The translations under genes were made by a program, and so were the position numbers. A DNA stretch of 64,000 nt from Dendronephthya gigantea (taxonomy: Eukaryota > Cnidaria > Anthozoa > Malacalcyonacea > Nephtheidae): NCBI RefSeq assembly GCF_004324835.1, contig NW_021163081.1:1104501-1168500 (forward strand), read 5' to 3'. Positions 1 through 12,105 of this stretch are shown piece by piece. The notes under the pieces were generated by a model. That model saw only the letters and a list, made by a program, of their open reading frames with translations, made no database searches and was not told the DNA's origin. Within the stretch, counting starts at the first letter, position 1. Every line of letters begins with the position of its first letter.

Positions 1-2822
1 CCATCAACGCAATCAAATGTACCATCAACATCAACATCTACCCCTTCAAACATCCCGAAACAAAATATAACCCAAATGAGGCAGGCACAAGAACATAGGC
101 GTCTATTTTCATTTGGCAGCAGAAATATTTTAAGCACTAATGGAAAGTCAAAAAAGGGGAAAGAGCGAAAGCCGACATGTACTTTAAAATTTGTTGCTTT
201 ATCAGAAGTGGCCACCTTAAAACCGCCCTGCAAAGTATGTGAAAAAACTGCCTTGCTCAATGCTGGTCTTGGTGAGGCTTCTATCCAATTTTTTCTGGAT
301 ATGAGTCGTTTGGAATGCCATGACAAGATATTGGAAAGATTTCCAAAGTTGAAAGAGACTGGATATGAAATGCTACTTTTTCAAAGGGGGAATGACTCTG
401 GTTTTGTTAATATTGGTGGTCCACAAACTGCAAGATGGTTGAAAGATGCAGCTGGTTTTGCCAAAATATATCTTCGCCCTTTACAAAAAGATGTTGACAT
501 GGATTTGATTGACTCTGATGATGAGTCTCAGGTACAAAAAAACCATATTAAGTGTCACACATTGTTATGAGAGTATCATTAAGGAATTATTGCCAAATAA
601 GAGGTCCATAATATTTTCATATCTTATAAAATTATTTTGAAAATGATTAAACAAAAAAAACATGCCTTAATTAGGATGAAAACAACATTCCAGAAGTTGG
701 ATGTATTCAATGTGGTGCACTGATTCCTAGGAGCTATTTAAAGAAACATATTAGTGAACAACATGGAATGGAGAGAAATCCTGTTATAGTAAGCAGATCT
801 TGGAAATTTTATAGGAATGCATTAATTTTCTTAATCTCTTTGTATGGTTGTTTTTAGAGACAGCGTACTTTAGATTGGTCAAATGCACAAATGAAAACCA
901 ACCTTTGTTAACCTATGATTCATCCAGGTATCCCAATGAAGCTTGATTTCCAATAATGATATTTTCATGCCAAATGTTTGGTGTTTCTTATTACTTACAA
1001 TGTATTTAATTTTAATATGACATTAATTTAGGAAGAAATCGTTGTTAGAAGAATTATATCCAAACGCTATTCCTGAACAGATTGACGAGGCTCTGACAAG
1101 AGCTAGTGGAGATGTCAATGCCGCAGCTGAATGTTTGCTTGGTAAGCTTTCTCAGATTTACAATTAAACAACACTCAGTGATCCCAAGGATAGTGCAGAT
1201 TGAGTTTCACATAGCAGAGCAATAGCACTTATGAAGATCATTTGTCACTATTCCTACAGAATTCTTTTACTAAGACTTGAAGAATTGATCAATTGTACAC
1301 TTTTTATAACAGAAAGTACGTATTTAGGGATAGAAGACGACGAAATACAAATTGTAGAAAGTTCATCCACATGGTCTTCTGAGATCAGTGACCCAAGAGC
1401 TGCAATAGCCAAGGTTAGAAGTGAGGTTATCGAAGAATCCTCTCCCCGACAGCTTTTTTCTGTCTCCCGTTTGGAGGGAACAGATGAGCTAACGCGCGAC
1501 ATTTTCCTATGTTATAAGGGAAGGCAAAACAAATTAAACGCGCTTCCTAAAATCAGGTTTGAAGCAGAGGAAGGAGCAGGAAGTGGTCCCGTCCGCGAAT
1601 TTTTATTATGTGCCATAAAGATGGTCGATGACGGAATGAAAATATCGTCCAAACCTACTCTTTTTTTCGAGGGAGAAATGGATCATCGCGTACCAGTGCA
1701 TGATCAAGCTTTACGCATAACTGGCTCATTTAAAGCAATTGGACGAATAATCGCGCACTCTGCGTTGCATGGTGGGCCGTCTATCCACGGCATATCACCG
1801 GCAATTGCTCACTACCTTTGTAATTCTGCTAAAGAATTGGAAGATAACCCACCACCTCTATCTCTGCATGATATTCCAGATATTGAACTGAGGAAGTATA
1901 TTAGTGAGGTTCGTCATTACTGCGTATTCTGTAACAGTAAAAACTGATCACAACTTCTGGCAACAAATTCTCTTCAATCTCTTGTTCGTTTTCATTTCAG
2001 CTCGATTCCTCGCCGAATGAGGAGACACTCCCCGAAGATTTGAAGAGCCGATTAGAGCCATACCTACTTGATGCCGGCCTGGACCCCCATAATAAAGATA
2101 GACAATTCCTCATTCAAGGTCTCATGCTGTACAACGTTATCAACAAACGGCGTCTAGAAATTGAAGATATTTGTAAAGGTATATAATGTTGCGCTGTTTC
2201 AGTAGTTACATGCAGTATACAGTTTTAACAACGGTCTCCCTCAATGAACAACGATACACGTGCACTGTTCTAAAAGGTTTGCAGTACAAAACTAAATGAT
2301 TAATAAAGAAAATAATGATTATTGAAACAATTTTAAGGAATGGAGGAGCTTAAGCTTGTTACGTATCTTTCGAAGTGGCCTATACTTGGTGGTTTGATAT
2401 TTCCCAGAGAACATGAACGAAACATCAACTTGATGGAGTTTAAAGAAAAAATCCAATTTGAAGACGTCGGAGAAAACAAATTAACAGAGGAATTCTTTTG
2501 GAAGTACCTCGACATGATCCACGAAAGAAGTCAAGGTAATGACGTATGCTTGACTTAAGCTAACAACTAAAATTAATACTCTTTTGCAGAAGGAGTTGGC
2601 TTGATGGAGTTGTGTTCATTTTGGACTGGGATAAATAAGCTCCCATCAAGTACAAACGAAGAAAGCATGTTGGTAAAGTTTGACGCAAGCATCGAACTCC
2701 CAATTGTGGAAACGTGTTTTAACTCCATGACCGTTCCTTCCAAATTTGATGCTTTCCAAGATTTCGCCAAGAAGATGGACGTAGCAATAAAATATGGATC
2801 GAAGGGATTCACGTCTATTTAA
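1..2822 (+). CDS. HECT-type E3 ubiquitin ligase-like protein, 5' partial, multi-exon
   Basis: A spliced gene open at the left edge. Exons read by GT-AG junctions: 1-531, 675-788, a doubtful 858-927, 1032-1141, 1328-1908, 2001-2178, 2338-2535 and 2590-2822. In order the protein has a Ser/Thr-rich start, a conserved region of no named fold, a C2H2-like finger (CIQCG then HISEQH, 675-788), a CUE/UBA-like ubiquitin-binding helix bundle (KKSLLEELYP, 1032-1141), and a HECT domain of about 330 residues. The HECT C-lobe ends with LPIVETCFNSMTVP, which keeps the catalytic cysteine (codon 2715-2717). HECT enzymes accept ubiquitin on this cysteine before passing it to a substrate. No break is seen from 1328 onward. 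The 788-to-1032 junction does not resolve into one phase, so one frameshift or missed splice is possible. The family resembles the multicopy 'G2/M-phase-specific E3 ligase-like' genes of fish and cnidarians. It converges on an integrase gene and may be transposon cargo. Confidence 0.85.
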
Positions 2823-3132
2823 ACGTTTACTTGTATCGAATGGATTCGCGTCTATTTAAACGTTTAATGGTATATCGAACGCTTGACATTGTTTCGGGTT
2901 ATTGTAATTTGGCGTGGCATACTGTTTAATTTACAGCTAGTTGAAAACTACATTCTTATTTCGTTAATGGTATACGTGTATTCCATTTTGGGTTAATATA
3001 AAAAAAAAACTTGCGTATTATAATATTTTTATGTTGTTTAAATGTTAAAGGTTTAAATATTTCAATGTGTGGTTCCAACGTACGAACGTCACAATTTATG
3101 TAGGCTAAGTTGATATATCACGCTACAAAAAT

Positions 3133-4709
3133 TCACTCTCTCTCCAGCAAGCGAGTAACAAAGTCAACTGCACTTGTGTATCTTTCAACAATTTCATCCA
3201 TATTCAGTCCATCTTGGGCAGAGAACTGATCAATGTTTTCCATTTGTTCTGCCTGGAAAGGGCACACAGTTTCTGGAACTTCCACACTTTCGGATTCTGA
3301 CAATAGAATAGGCCCTTCATAGTCCACCCCATAATTCGAAAAATCGCCCTGGAAGAAAGATTAAAATGACTTCATTTTCAATTAGATGACATACAGTTTA
3401 AGCAAATTTAGCAAAATTTTCAATTTAATTACGCTTTACCAAATCATTTCCAACTCCAAAATAACAGAATAAGAATTATGCTTTATGCAAAGACTTAATT
3501 ACCTGAAATACCTCCCTTGGCACAGTTGAACCACTTCTGCAAACCCTGTGAAGACCTTTAACCCAAAGTTGCATTGGACCCATGTTCCGTTCAGTTCTTA
3601 ACGGATGATGTATCCAAGCTTGCTTCCATGATTGAAGATGTTTATTTACAACCGGAAGAAATACAAAGTGAAGACACCATAAATGCACTTCGTTTTCATG
3701 ATCAAGAAGACCAAACCTCTCCAATTCATGAAAGGTGTCATAAAACAGGTAAAGGCACCCTTGAAACACATCTCTCCATAACCTTTCAATCCTTTGATTG
3801 TGGGTACTTTTACCTGTAAATGTCATTAAAAGTAACAAATTTTGTACTTTAAAATATAAGGATTGCTTTTGTTTATTGTAGTTAGTGATCATGCCACACA
3901 AAGTGAAATGCATATTTGTATCATACCTGTTATCATGCTTCCACGATTTGGCCCCCTTTGCTCATGTGTCAACATATACCAGGAAACATCAACATTTTCC
4001 CCTCCTTTATCGGAGCGGACTCTTGATGGAAGGCCATATTCATCACCTGCTTCCAAAAACGATTGGAGAACTGTATCAGCTCTGTTATTGTTTGATGCTC
4101 GAATGTACACAGGTATCCTGGAGTAGCCATCTATACCAGCATGCACCACAATCCTCCATCTATAAAAGGCAGAAAAAAAAATTCAGTGCAGCCATTCATT
4201 GTTTATTTTGAGTATAATGCAAAAATTGACAGTTGTACATACCGAATTAACTTGTGATTCCCATCTATGTGCCAAAGGGCCAGGGGCGAAAACACACTGT
4301 ACTTTCTTTTCTTTACTGCATTTCTCCATCGCTGCACCACACCAGTTGGATCGGTTCTTAATAATGATTGCCTAATTCGCTCTCTTTGAATTCTGTAACC
4401 TTTGCTGAAAAGGTAGCCCTTCAACATTCGTATTCCAATTGAGCTGTTTTCATTTTGAGCTGCCTTAACAAGTTCGTCTAGATCTCCATCATTAATGTTG
4501 CTGTAGGTCGCTAAATCAGGTATACGAATGATATTTAAATTCCTATTGCAATTGAGCTAGCTTGTAAGATTCGGACTGTTTTCTAGCTGGTTTGGTGAAT
4601 CATGAATTCTCCATTTTGTTGTATGTATGATTATCAAAATGAGTAGGTGTTCATACATACAACTTTATCTCAACGTGCAACACAACAATGTTGCATAAGA
4701 AAATCGCTG

Positions 4710-4746
<37 letters not shown>

Positions 4747-5150
4747 TAATTTGCTCACCTTTAATGCTTAGGTCATATGCAGCGAGTCTTCTTTCAACTG
4801 TACGCTGTCCAACTCCCAAAACGCTACTCATTTCTTTGACAGTAAAACCCTGATCGACTAAAAATGATAATTGCTCCTGCGATATGGAAATTTTAGGTCT
4901 TCCGCGTCCGGAATTAATAACGGAAGGACGATACTGTACATCAACATCTCGGCTTTCGATCATCCTTTCAGAGACTCTGTCTAACTGTTGATAGACTAAT
5001 GACAATGCATCTATTATTTCCTGCGATAAACCCAAAGTTACACTTATCCGAATCACGTAGTCTAATTGTAGCTTCATCAGATCAACATTTTCATGATTTA
5101 TTCCTCCTGCGATATCTCTAATAATTCCAGCAATTTCCACATGTGTTAAC
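3133..5150 (-). CDS. DDE integrase-like protein (IntCore / possible IS3EU-type transposase), multi-exon
   Basis: Minus-strand exons 5150-4759 (5' limit uncertain), 4510-4243, 4159-3927, 3813-3503 and 3348-3133 join in phase with clean GT-AG sites. Exon 1 has a helix-turn-helix ([19 protein letters not shown]). The core shows a retroviral-integrase-like DDE layout: first Asp in [10 protein letters not shown], second in VRSDKGGEN, Glu in [11 protein letters not shown], followed by the family signature [10 protein letters not shown] see no stop or frameshift. No ATG lies in the open part of exon 1, so a further upstream exon is likely. The family is the 'integrase core domain' protein set common in fish and cnidarian genomes; IS3EU is my best superfamily guess, from memory. 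It ends about 310 bp from the stop of the convergent HECT gene, which suggests one two-gene element whose left end lies outside the window. Confidence 0.8.
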
Positions 5151-5485
5151 TCTGGGTCCGTTATGTTTTTTTGTTTCGACTATGTATGACGTCATAACGG
5201 CAAAGTTTCAATGAGGTAATTTTGGCGGCTTTTGTGCAAGCTGTGGCAAATCGCAACTTTCAAGTTGACAAATCGCAACATTCAACTAGGCCTTTCGTAA
5301 CTTTTGATTTAACTTTATATTTCTCTCACCAAGTTAATTGTTGCGTGCAGCAAAGTCGCAAAATGTTTGTCAAATAATCAATTGTCAAAGGCCGTAAGAA
5401 AAATTATGGGCAAAATCGAGTGTTGATTTCCCATGTTAAAAGTCGAATTGCAAAGTTGATTTTTGGCGGTGATGGAACGCCATAC
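5151..5485. other. Subterminal non-coding sequence, probable right end of the HECT/integrase unit
   Basis: No coding signal. The stretch holds scattered short repeats (GGCGGCTTTTG, GGCGGTGATGGAACGCC, several CAAATCGCAAC-like words) and ends where the tandem SINE-like repeats start. It may be the terminal region of the element carrying the two preceding genes. The matching left end is not in the window, so the boundary cannot be proved. Confidence 0.35.
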
Positions 5486-6064
5486 AATGCTCTTTAAACT
5501 GAGCTTACAAGGTCAAGACGGTTCAAGTAGTTGATATTTTAGGACTCAGTCTAGTCCCTTCCATAGCTGTGCATCTCAAATTGATAGTGATGATGCAAAA
5601 ACTCAGGTGTATATATCAAATGTATATGTGATGTCACTACTCTGAGTCACCAACCAGGCAAGCTGAAAAATTAGCTTGCCCATGGTGGGAATTAAACTTG
5701 CCATCTTTAGTTTGCTAGTCCAATGCTCTTCCAAATGAGCTTCCAGAATCAAGATGGTTTGAGTAGTTCATATTTCGGAACTCAGGCTAGGCCCTTCCAT
5801 AACTGTGCGTCGTAAATTGATAATGATGATGCAAAAACTCAGGTGTATTATATCAAATGTATATGTAATGTTGATACCCTGAGTCAAATTCGGGCAAGCT
5901 GAAAAATTACCTCGACCACCGTGGAAATCGGATCTGCAACATTGAACCTGTGACATTTGGTTTGCTAGTCCAATGGTCTTCCAATTGAGCTTACAAGGTC
6001 AAGACGGTTCAAGTAGTTGATATTTCGGGACTCAGTCTAGTCCCTTCCATATCTGTGCATCTTA
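5486..6064 (-). repeat. Tandem degenerate tRNA-SINE-like units (about 2.4 copies)
   Basis: A unit of about 235-250 bp starts CAATG(C/G)TCTT at 5486, 5721 and 5972, the last one cut short. Each shares GGCAAGCTGAAAAATTA, GGTTTGCTAGTCCAATG and ACTCAGGTGTAT words. Read on the minus strand, the GGCAAGCTG / TTTGCTAG section matches the better-preserved tRNA-derived SINE at 38,084-38,215, so these look like tandem, decayed SINE relatives. Confidence 0.65.
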
Positions 6065-6380
6065 AGGTGGCTCATTACAGTTTTAAAAAATTCCATCATT
6101 CATCACTTTGACACGTTCAAACAACGCATTTTTATTATTTATTCTAGAGATATTGGAGTTTTTATATATTTTGAAATTTCTGCTTTTGAATCGTATTAGT
6201 GTTAGTAACAAATCGTCCGTTGCTATGGCGACATACGTGTACAAAAATTACTCCAAAATTGCAATTGCCTCGGATAGTTGATGTGACTTGCGGGCGCATC
6301 CAAGATGGTGTATGAAAAAGAAGTACTAGTTTGTAGTTAGTATTATTTAAAGCAAGTATGTAGTTAGTATAATTTTCGCT
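6065..6380. other. Non-coding stretch before the satellite
   Basis: No open frame of note and no RNA gene. The only recognisable item is a 76-bp LTR-like fragment at 6278-6353, listed separately. Confidence 0.4.
6278..6353 (+). repeat. Internal fragment of the Gypsy-1 LTR, old copy
   Basis: This 76-bp stretch is almost identical to an internal part of the LTRs of the Gypsy element at 6775-11465 (it starts TTGATGTGACTTGCGGGCGC). It has no TG or CA ends, so it is an orphan fragment, about 420 bp from the complete element. Confidence 0.8.
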
Positions 6381-6774
6381 ATAATAGGTGTATTATGTAG
6401 GGTTTAGACTAGATGATCCTAGATTTCATCCCAATAAAAGAAATGAAATTTCGACACAATATTTTGCACATTGTTTTACATTGTTGAAATACATGTAACT
6501 GCAACATTTCGGCAACATTCATCAAATCTGAATATGCGTACGCACTTTGGGGTACAATTTCGCTATAATAGGTGTATTATGTAGGGTTTAGACTAGATGA
6601 TCCTAGATTTCATCCCAATTAAAGAAATGAAATTTCGACACGATATTCTGCACATTGTTTTAGATTGTTGAAATACATGTAACTGCAACATTTCAGCAAC
6701 ATTCATCAAATCTGAATATGCGTACGCACTTTGGGGTACAATTTCACTTTATAAGGTGTATTATGTGAGGTTTA
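6381..6774. repeat. Satellite array, ~184-bp unit, left part
   Basis: Units start ATAATAGGTGTATTATG at 6381 and 6565, with a third start near 6749, giving a period of about 184 bp. Shared words include GACTAGATGATCCTAGATTT, TGCAACATTTC and GAATATGCGTACGCACTTTG. The third unit is cut at 6774 by the Gypsy element and resumes at 11466. Confidence 0.9.
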
Positions 6775-6934
6775 TGTTACAATATGAAACTTACTAAGTT
6801 CATTGATGTGACTTGCGGGCGCATCCAAGATGGTGTATAAAAAAGAAGTACTAGTTTGTAGTTAGTATTATTTAAAGCATGTGAGTATTGAAAGATAAAC
6901 GTTTATAATAAACAAGATCGCGACTATTGTAACA
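6775..6934 (+). repeat. Gypsy-1 5' LTR
   Basis: 160 bp, begins TGTTACAATATG and ends ATTGTAACA. An AATAAA polyadenylation-like word lies near the end. Flanked on the left by GTTTA. Confidence 0.95.
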
Positions 6935-9900
6935 TGGTGGCAGCAAGATAAGATCAAAATCCATGACCACGAGGAAAAGGATAAGCATAGATATAAGAAA
7001 AGAGTAAATTACAGCGGGTAAATCATAAATACAACACCGCCAACACCGGCACCAATACAAGGAATTTCGCCGCCTGAAAAGCTTCAAATGAAGGGTAACA
7101 TAGCGGAAAACTGGAAGACGTTTAAGCAAGCGTGGATAAATTATGCGATCATTACGAACCTGGACAAACAGACAGAACAGTACCGTGTTGCTTTATTCTT
7201 ACATTGTATTGGCACCGAAGCTCTCAAAATTTACAATGGTATGTCATTTACGGAAAAAGAACGTGATAAGCTCAATCCTATTATAGGCAAATTTGATGAG
7301 TTTACAATTGGAGAGATTAATGAAACGTATGAGCGGTATGTATTCAATAGTAGAAACCAGGAAGATGATGAAAGTGTTGATGCATATGTCGCGACGCTAC
7401 GTACATTAGCACAAACATGCAATTTTTGTGAATGTCTAAAGGACTCACTCATCCGAGACAGAATTGTGTTTGGAATAAATAATACACAAACCAGGAAAAA
7501 ACTCCTTCAAGAATGAAAACTTAGTTTGAAGAAATGTATTGACCTATGTGGAAGCTCTGAAGTCACGACAACACAAATGAAGATAATCTCAGACAAAGCA
7601 GCGCCAGAGGACATACACAGAGTGACACTGAGAAAGATGCAGACTGGGTATCAAAGAGGCCAGCGAGATGTGATGTCACCAATAACATGCAAGTTTTGTG
7701 CAGGGAGACACCCACATGAAAAGAAAGATGCCCAGCCTGGGGAAAGGAATGCCTAAAGTGTGGGGGAAAGAATCATTTCACCAGGGTTTGCCGAAAAGTC
7801 GAGAGCAGAGATAATGCAAAAGTGCACCTTACAAGACAAGAAGAAAACCGTGAGTATGAAAATGATGCGGACAGTTCCGATATCGAATACCTTGAAAGTA
7901 TAGCAGTCAATAATGGGAGCGTTTGCGCAGTTGGGCCGTCGGATAAAGCCTACCCAAGAGAGAAAATATGCAGAAATGTTTCTGGGTACAAAACCTGTTC
8001 AATTTCAAGTGGATTGTGGTGCATCAATAAACATTTTACCGGAGAGTGTTCTGGGGAAGCAAGAGCTCTCTCCAACTACCAAAACACTTATCATGTGGAA
8101 TAAAACTGAAGTTAAACCAACAGGAACCATAAGAGTTGCTATAAGAAACCCAAAGTCAGGAAAAAAGTTTTCCCTTGGGTTCGTCGTAGTGCAAGAAAGT
8201 CTCACACCACTGATTGGTGCAAGGGCAGCGCAACAAATAAAGCTGATTACAATACATAGGGATAACTTTGTAGCAGTGACAGCACCTAAACGAGATAAAC
8301 CAAAGGTGAATCAGCTATTCACGGTAGAGGAGATAGTTAATCAATACCCAGAGGTGTTTCACAGTCAGCTTGGAAATCTACCTGGTACAGTAAAATTAGA
8401 AGTAGAGAAAGATGCTAGACCAGTCGTTGTACCAACTCGGCGTGTGCCGATAGCATTGAAAGAGCAATTTAAAGGTGAATTGGACAGACTCGAAGAGTTG
8501 GGAGTCATCGCTAAAGTGGATAAGCCAACACCGTGGGTGAGTAGTGTGGTAGTCGCTACAAAAAAGTCAGGTCAGTTGAGGGTGTGCATTGATCCGAAGC
8601 CATTAAATGCCGCGCTTAAGCGTGAGCAATACCATTTGCCAGTGTTGCATGATCTCCTTCCGGAGTTGGCCAAAGCCAAGGTATTCTCTACAGTGGACCT
8701 CCGCGCCCGGTTATTGGCATTGCGTTTTGGAGGAAGATTCGAGTTTTCTTACAACATTTGCAACACCCTACGTGAGATACAGGTGGCAAAGACTACCATT
8801 CGGACTGTCAGTTTCATCGGAGATTTTTCAGAAGAGAGTGCATCAAGTTCTGGATGGTCTAGATGGAATTCTGGACATCACCGACGATATTCTCATTTAT
8901 GGAGTTGGAGCGACCGAAGAAGATGCGAATGTAGATCATGATCGAAAGCTACGTCATCTGCTAGAAAGATGTGAGAAAAATAGTGTTGCCCTCAACCCAG
9001 ACAAGCTGAAGCTGCACCAAAAAGAGGTGACGTATATGGGACATCTGTTTACCAACGGAGGCCTTAAGGTAGACCCAGGGAAGCTTGAAGCAGTGAAAGA
9101 ATTGCCTCGTCCAACCGATATTGAGTCCGTGCAGCGACTGAATGGTTTCGTAAATTACTTGGCTAAGTTTTTGCCAAGGTTGGCTGATGTTATGGAGCCA
9201 ATCTGCCGTCTGACCCGAAAAGGTGTACAATGGAGATGGAAGGAGGGGCAAGAGAAGGCGTTCCAGGAGGTAAGGAAATTGGTCACGGAGGCCCCGGTGT
9301 TAAAGTATTACGATCCGCAGAATGAGGTGGTAATCCAATGTGATGCAAGCCAGAAGGGTTGCAACAAGGAAGACCAGTGGTGTATATTAGTCGTGCCCTC
9401 ACGGAGACAGAGCAACAATATGCACAAATCAAAAAAGAAATGTTGGCGATTGTGTTTTCACTTGAGAGATTGAACCAGTACGTCTTCGGAAGACATGTAA
9501 AGATTCAAAGTGATCACAAGCCATTGGAGGCTATCCTCCGAAAACCCCTGGCAAGTGCTCCGCAGCGTCTGCAGGGGATGATGATGAGGCTGCAGAAGTA
9601 TGATTTCGAAGTGAGGTATCAGCAAGGAACAAGCATGTACATAGCTGATATGCTATCGCGTGCTTTCCTGCCTACAACGGAACATCCGTCTGGTGTTGAA
9701 TTCGAGTGTGTCAACATGGCTAGCTTTTTGCCAATTTCCAGTGAGAAAATGAGGGACATTCAAGCAGCGACCGATGAAGACGAATTGCTACAGCTACTTA
9801 AGAAATCCATAATGGAAGAATGGCCACAAGAGAAGAAGTACCTAGCAGCACAGATCTTACCTTATTTCAGTATGCGGGATGAGCTAATGGTGCAAGATGG

Positions 9901-11303
9901 GCTGTTATTCAAAGGGCAGAGAGTGATCATACCGAGTAGGCTGCGTTGGGATATGAAGAAGAAAATACATGCGTCGCACCTGGGAACCGAGTTGTGTCTT
10001 CGTAGAGCGAGAGAGAGTGTGTACTGGCCAGGGATGTCGGCGGAAATTAAAGAGTTAGTGGCTTCTTGTGAAGTCTGTAGAACCTATGAAACAGCACAGC
10101 AGAAGGAAACCTTGATGCCTTATGAAATACAATCACGTCCCTGGAAGCAAGTTGGCGTGGATTTGTTCACGTTCGATAAGAAGGATTATATGATAACTGT
10201 CGACTATTTTAGTAACTTTTGGGAAATTGACAGGCTGACCAGTACCAAAACGAGTATGATAATTCTCAAGTTGAAGAATCATTTTGCAAGGTACGGCTGT
10301 CCAGAGAGAGTCATAAGCGATAATGGCCCACAGTTTTCGGCAGAAGAATTTGCAACGTTTGCCGACACATGGAATTTTGAGCATCTCACAAGTAGCCCTG
10401 GTAATAGCAAGGCAAACGGTAAAGCGGAGTCAGCGGTGAAGATGGCAAAATGGCTCATTCGTAAAGCTGTTGAGGGGGGAGCTGACCCATACCTGGCGAT
10501 TTTGGATTATCGCAACACACCCACTCAGGGTATGGAGAGTAGTCCCGCACAACGCTTGCTTAACCGGAGAACTCGGACACTTCTTCCTACAGCATCAAAG
10601 CTCCTGCAACCTAAGGTGATGTGCCAGGAAAAAGAGTTTAGGGACATGAAAAAACGGCAGGAGCAGCAGATCAAGTATTACAACCGCAATGCAAAGGATC
10701 TTCCCGAGTTGAGTCATGGTGACGTGGTAAGGATGAAACCATTTAGAATGGGTATAAAGAAATGGGATAAAGCTGCCGTAACTGCCAGATTAGACGAAAG
10801 ATCATATACGGTCAAAACGCCGGAAGGAAATAGTTATCGTAGAAACCGAAGTCATTTGAAGAAATCAGCGGAGATGCCGATAGTAGTAGAGGTGAGTTCG
10901 GAGGATGAGTGGAGTCAAGCAAGTGAGGAGTCCACAGAGGAAGAAGAAACGCAATCCACCACCACGTTGAAAGAGAAACCTACGAAAAGTTCATCACCCG
11001 CAAAGTCCCCTCGCCCGGTAGCAGCGGAGCAAGACAGCCAACGACGAGCAGCTTGTCCAGTACGAATAACAAGACCACAGCGCACCCGGAGAGCTCCAGA
11101 GTACTTAAAAGACTATGTCCGTTAGGAAGAAAGAACGAACACAGTTGGAACTGTATATATATAAAAATATTATAATAATATATATTTGTACATACTAAAC
11201 AATTTAATTCTTTTATGTATCTATGTAATTTTTGCTTTTTTAATTTATCTGTTTTAAGTAAGTTATTTTGGTAATAGGAGCAGTCCCTTCATAAAAGAGG
11301 GGA

Positions 11304-11465
11304 TGTTACAATATGAAACTTACACTAAGTTCATTGATGTGACTTGCGGGCGCATCCAAGATGGTGTATAAAAAAGAAGTACTAGTTTGTAGTTAGTATT
11401 ATTTAAAGCATGCGAGTATTGAAAGATAAACGTTTATAATAAACAAGATCGCGACTATTGTAACA
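11304..11465 (+). repeat. Gypsy-1 3' LTR
   Basis: 162 bp, same ends as the 5' LTR. It is followed directly by the second GTTTA of the target duplication and the rest of the interrupted satellite unit. Confidence 0.95.
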
Positions 11466-11581
11466 GTTTAGACTAGATTATCCTAGATTAAAGAAATTCC
11501 AATCCCAATTAAAGAAATTAAATCAACTGCAAAATTTTAGCAACATTCGTCAAATCTGAATATGCGTATGCACTTCGCAGC
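11466..11581. repeat. Satellite array, remainder of the interrupted third unit
   Basis: Resumes with GTTTAGACTAGAT and runs through GAATATGCGTATGCACTT, the same order as in the units at 6381-6774. This shows that the Gypsy element inserted into an existing array. Confidence 0.85.
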
Positions 11582-12105
11582 AATAAGGCACCCCAACAAG
11601 TTTTGAGCATTCAAATTCTTTTTTGGTTGGATGGAAAACAACCCCCCCCCAGGTTTTGAAAATTTGAATTTGAAAATTCGTTTATTTTACATTATAAGCC
11701 CTCAAACAATCGATATTTTGGAAAACGTCGTGCTTTGGGTCGTGTAGTGTTGAGAACGATTTCAAATCAATTTTGTTCACTTTTTTCATACACTCTGTAT
11801 AGATAGTATGGTTTGTATTATGTATAAGGTAGACTTAACTGAGAAAAATCATAAAGCATTTTGAGGGAATCGAACCCTCAACAGGGAATAATTCCTGCCC
11901 AACCAAGGGAATGCGAGGTGTTTAAGGAATGACAGACACAAGCACATTTAAAGTTGTTTCTCAACGGATATATTAAATTATGTATACATAAGTGTATATA
12001 TTTATAATCAATATAAATTAAACTAATATATAACAATAATTTACAATATAAATTCATTTATGTAATTATTGTATTTCTATTCTGAGAGGTATAATCGTTA
12101 AAGTT
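11582..12105. other. Non-coding stretch with a tRNA-like fragment
   Basis: AT-rich, no open frame. On the minus strand about 11,857-11,916 has a well-formed T arm (GAGGGTTCGATTCCCTC) and a possible A box (TTGGTTGGGCAGG). The whole is about 60 nt, too short for a normal tRNA, so it is best read as a SINE remnant. Confidence 0.45.

Larger units (their letters stand above)
6775..11465 (+). mobile_element. Ty3/Gypsy LTR retrotransposon, young fossil copy (Gypsy-1)
   Basis: A 4.7-kb element bounded by near-identical short LTRs (6775-6934 and 11304-11465, TG...CA) and a 5-bp target duplication GTTTA on both sides. A candidate primer-binding stretch follows the left LTR, and a purine tract (AAAAGAGGGGA) precedes the right one. 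Parts in order are a gag-like region with a zinc knuckle, aspartic protease, reverse transcriptase, RNase H and integrase, followed by an acidic tail; no envelope gene is seen. The protease-RT-RH-integrase order defines Ty3/Gypsy. The two LTRs differ by only one substitution and one 2-bp gap, so the insertion is recent. The internal coding region is broken, with about five interruptions. Confidence 0.95.

Noticed and set aside
1254-1502. Minus-strand frame opposite the HECT exon
   Set aside because: A shadow of the real coding strand; no domain and no splice logic.
10133-10384. Minus-strand frames within the Gypsy coding region
   Set aside because: Antisense shadows of conserved polyprotein domains.
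11857-11916. A possible tRNA gene on the minus strand
   Set aside because: The T arm is good, but the whole is about 60 nt with no proper D arm and acceptor spacing, so it is more likely a SINE remnant.
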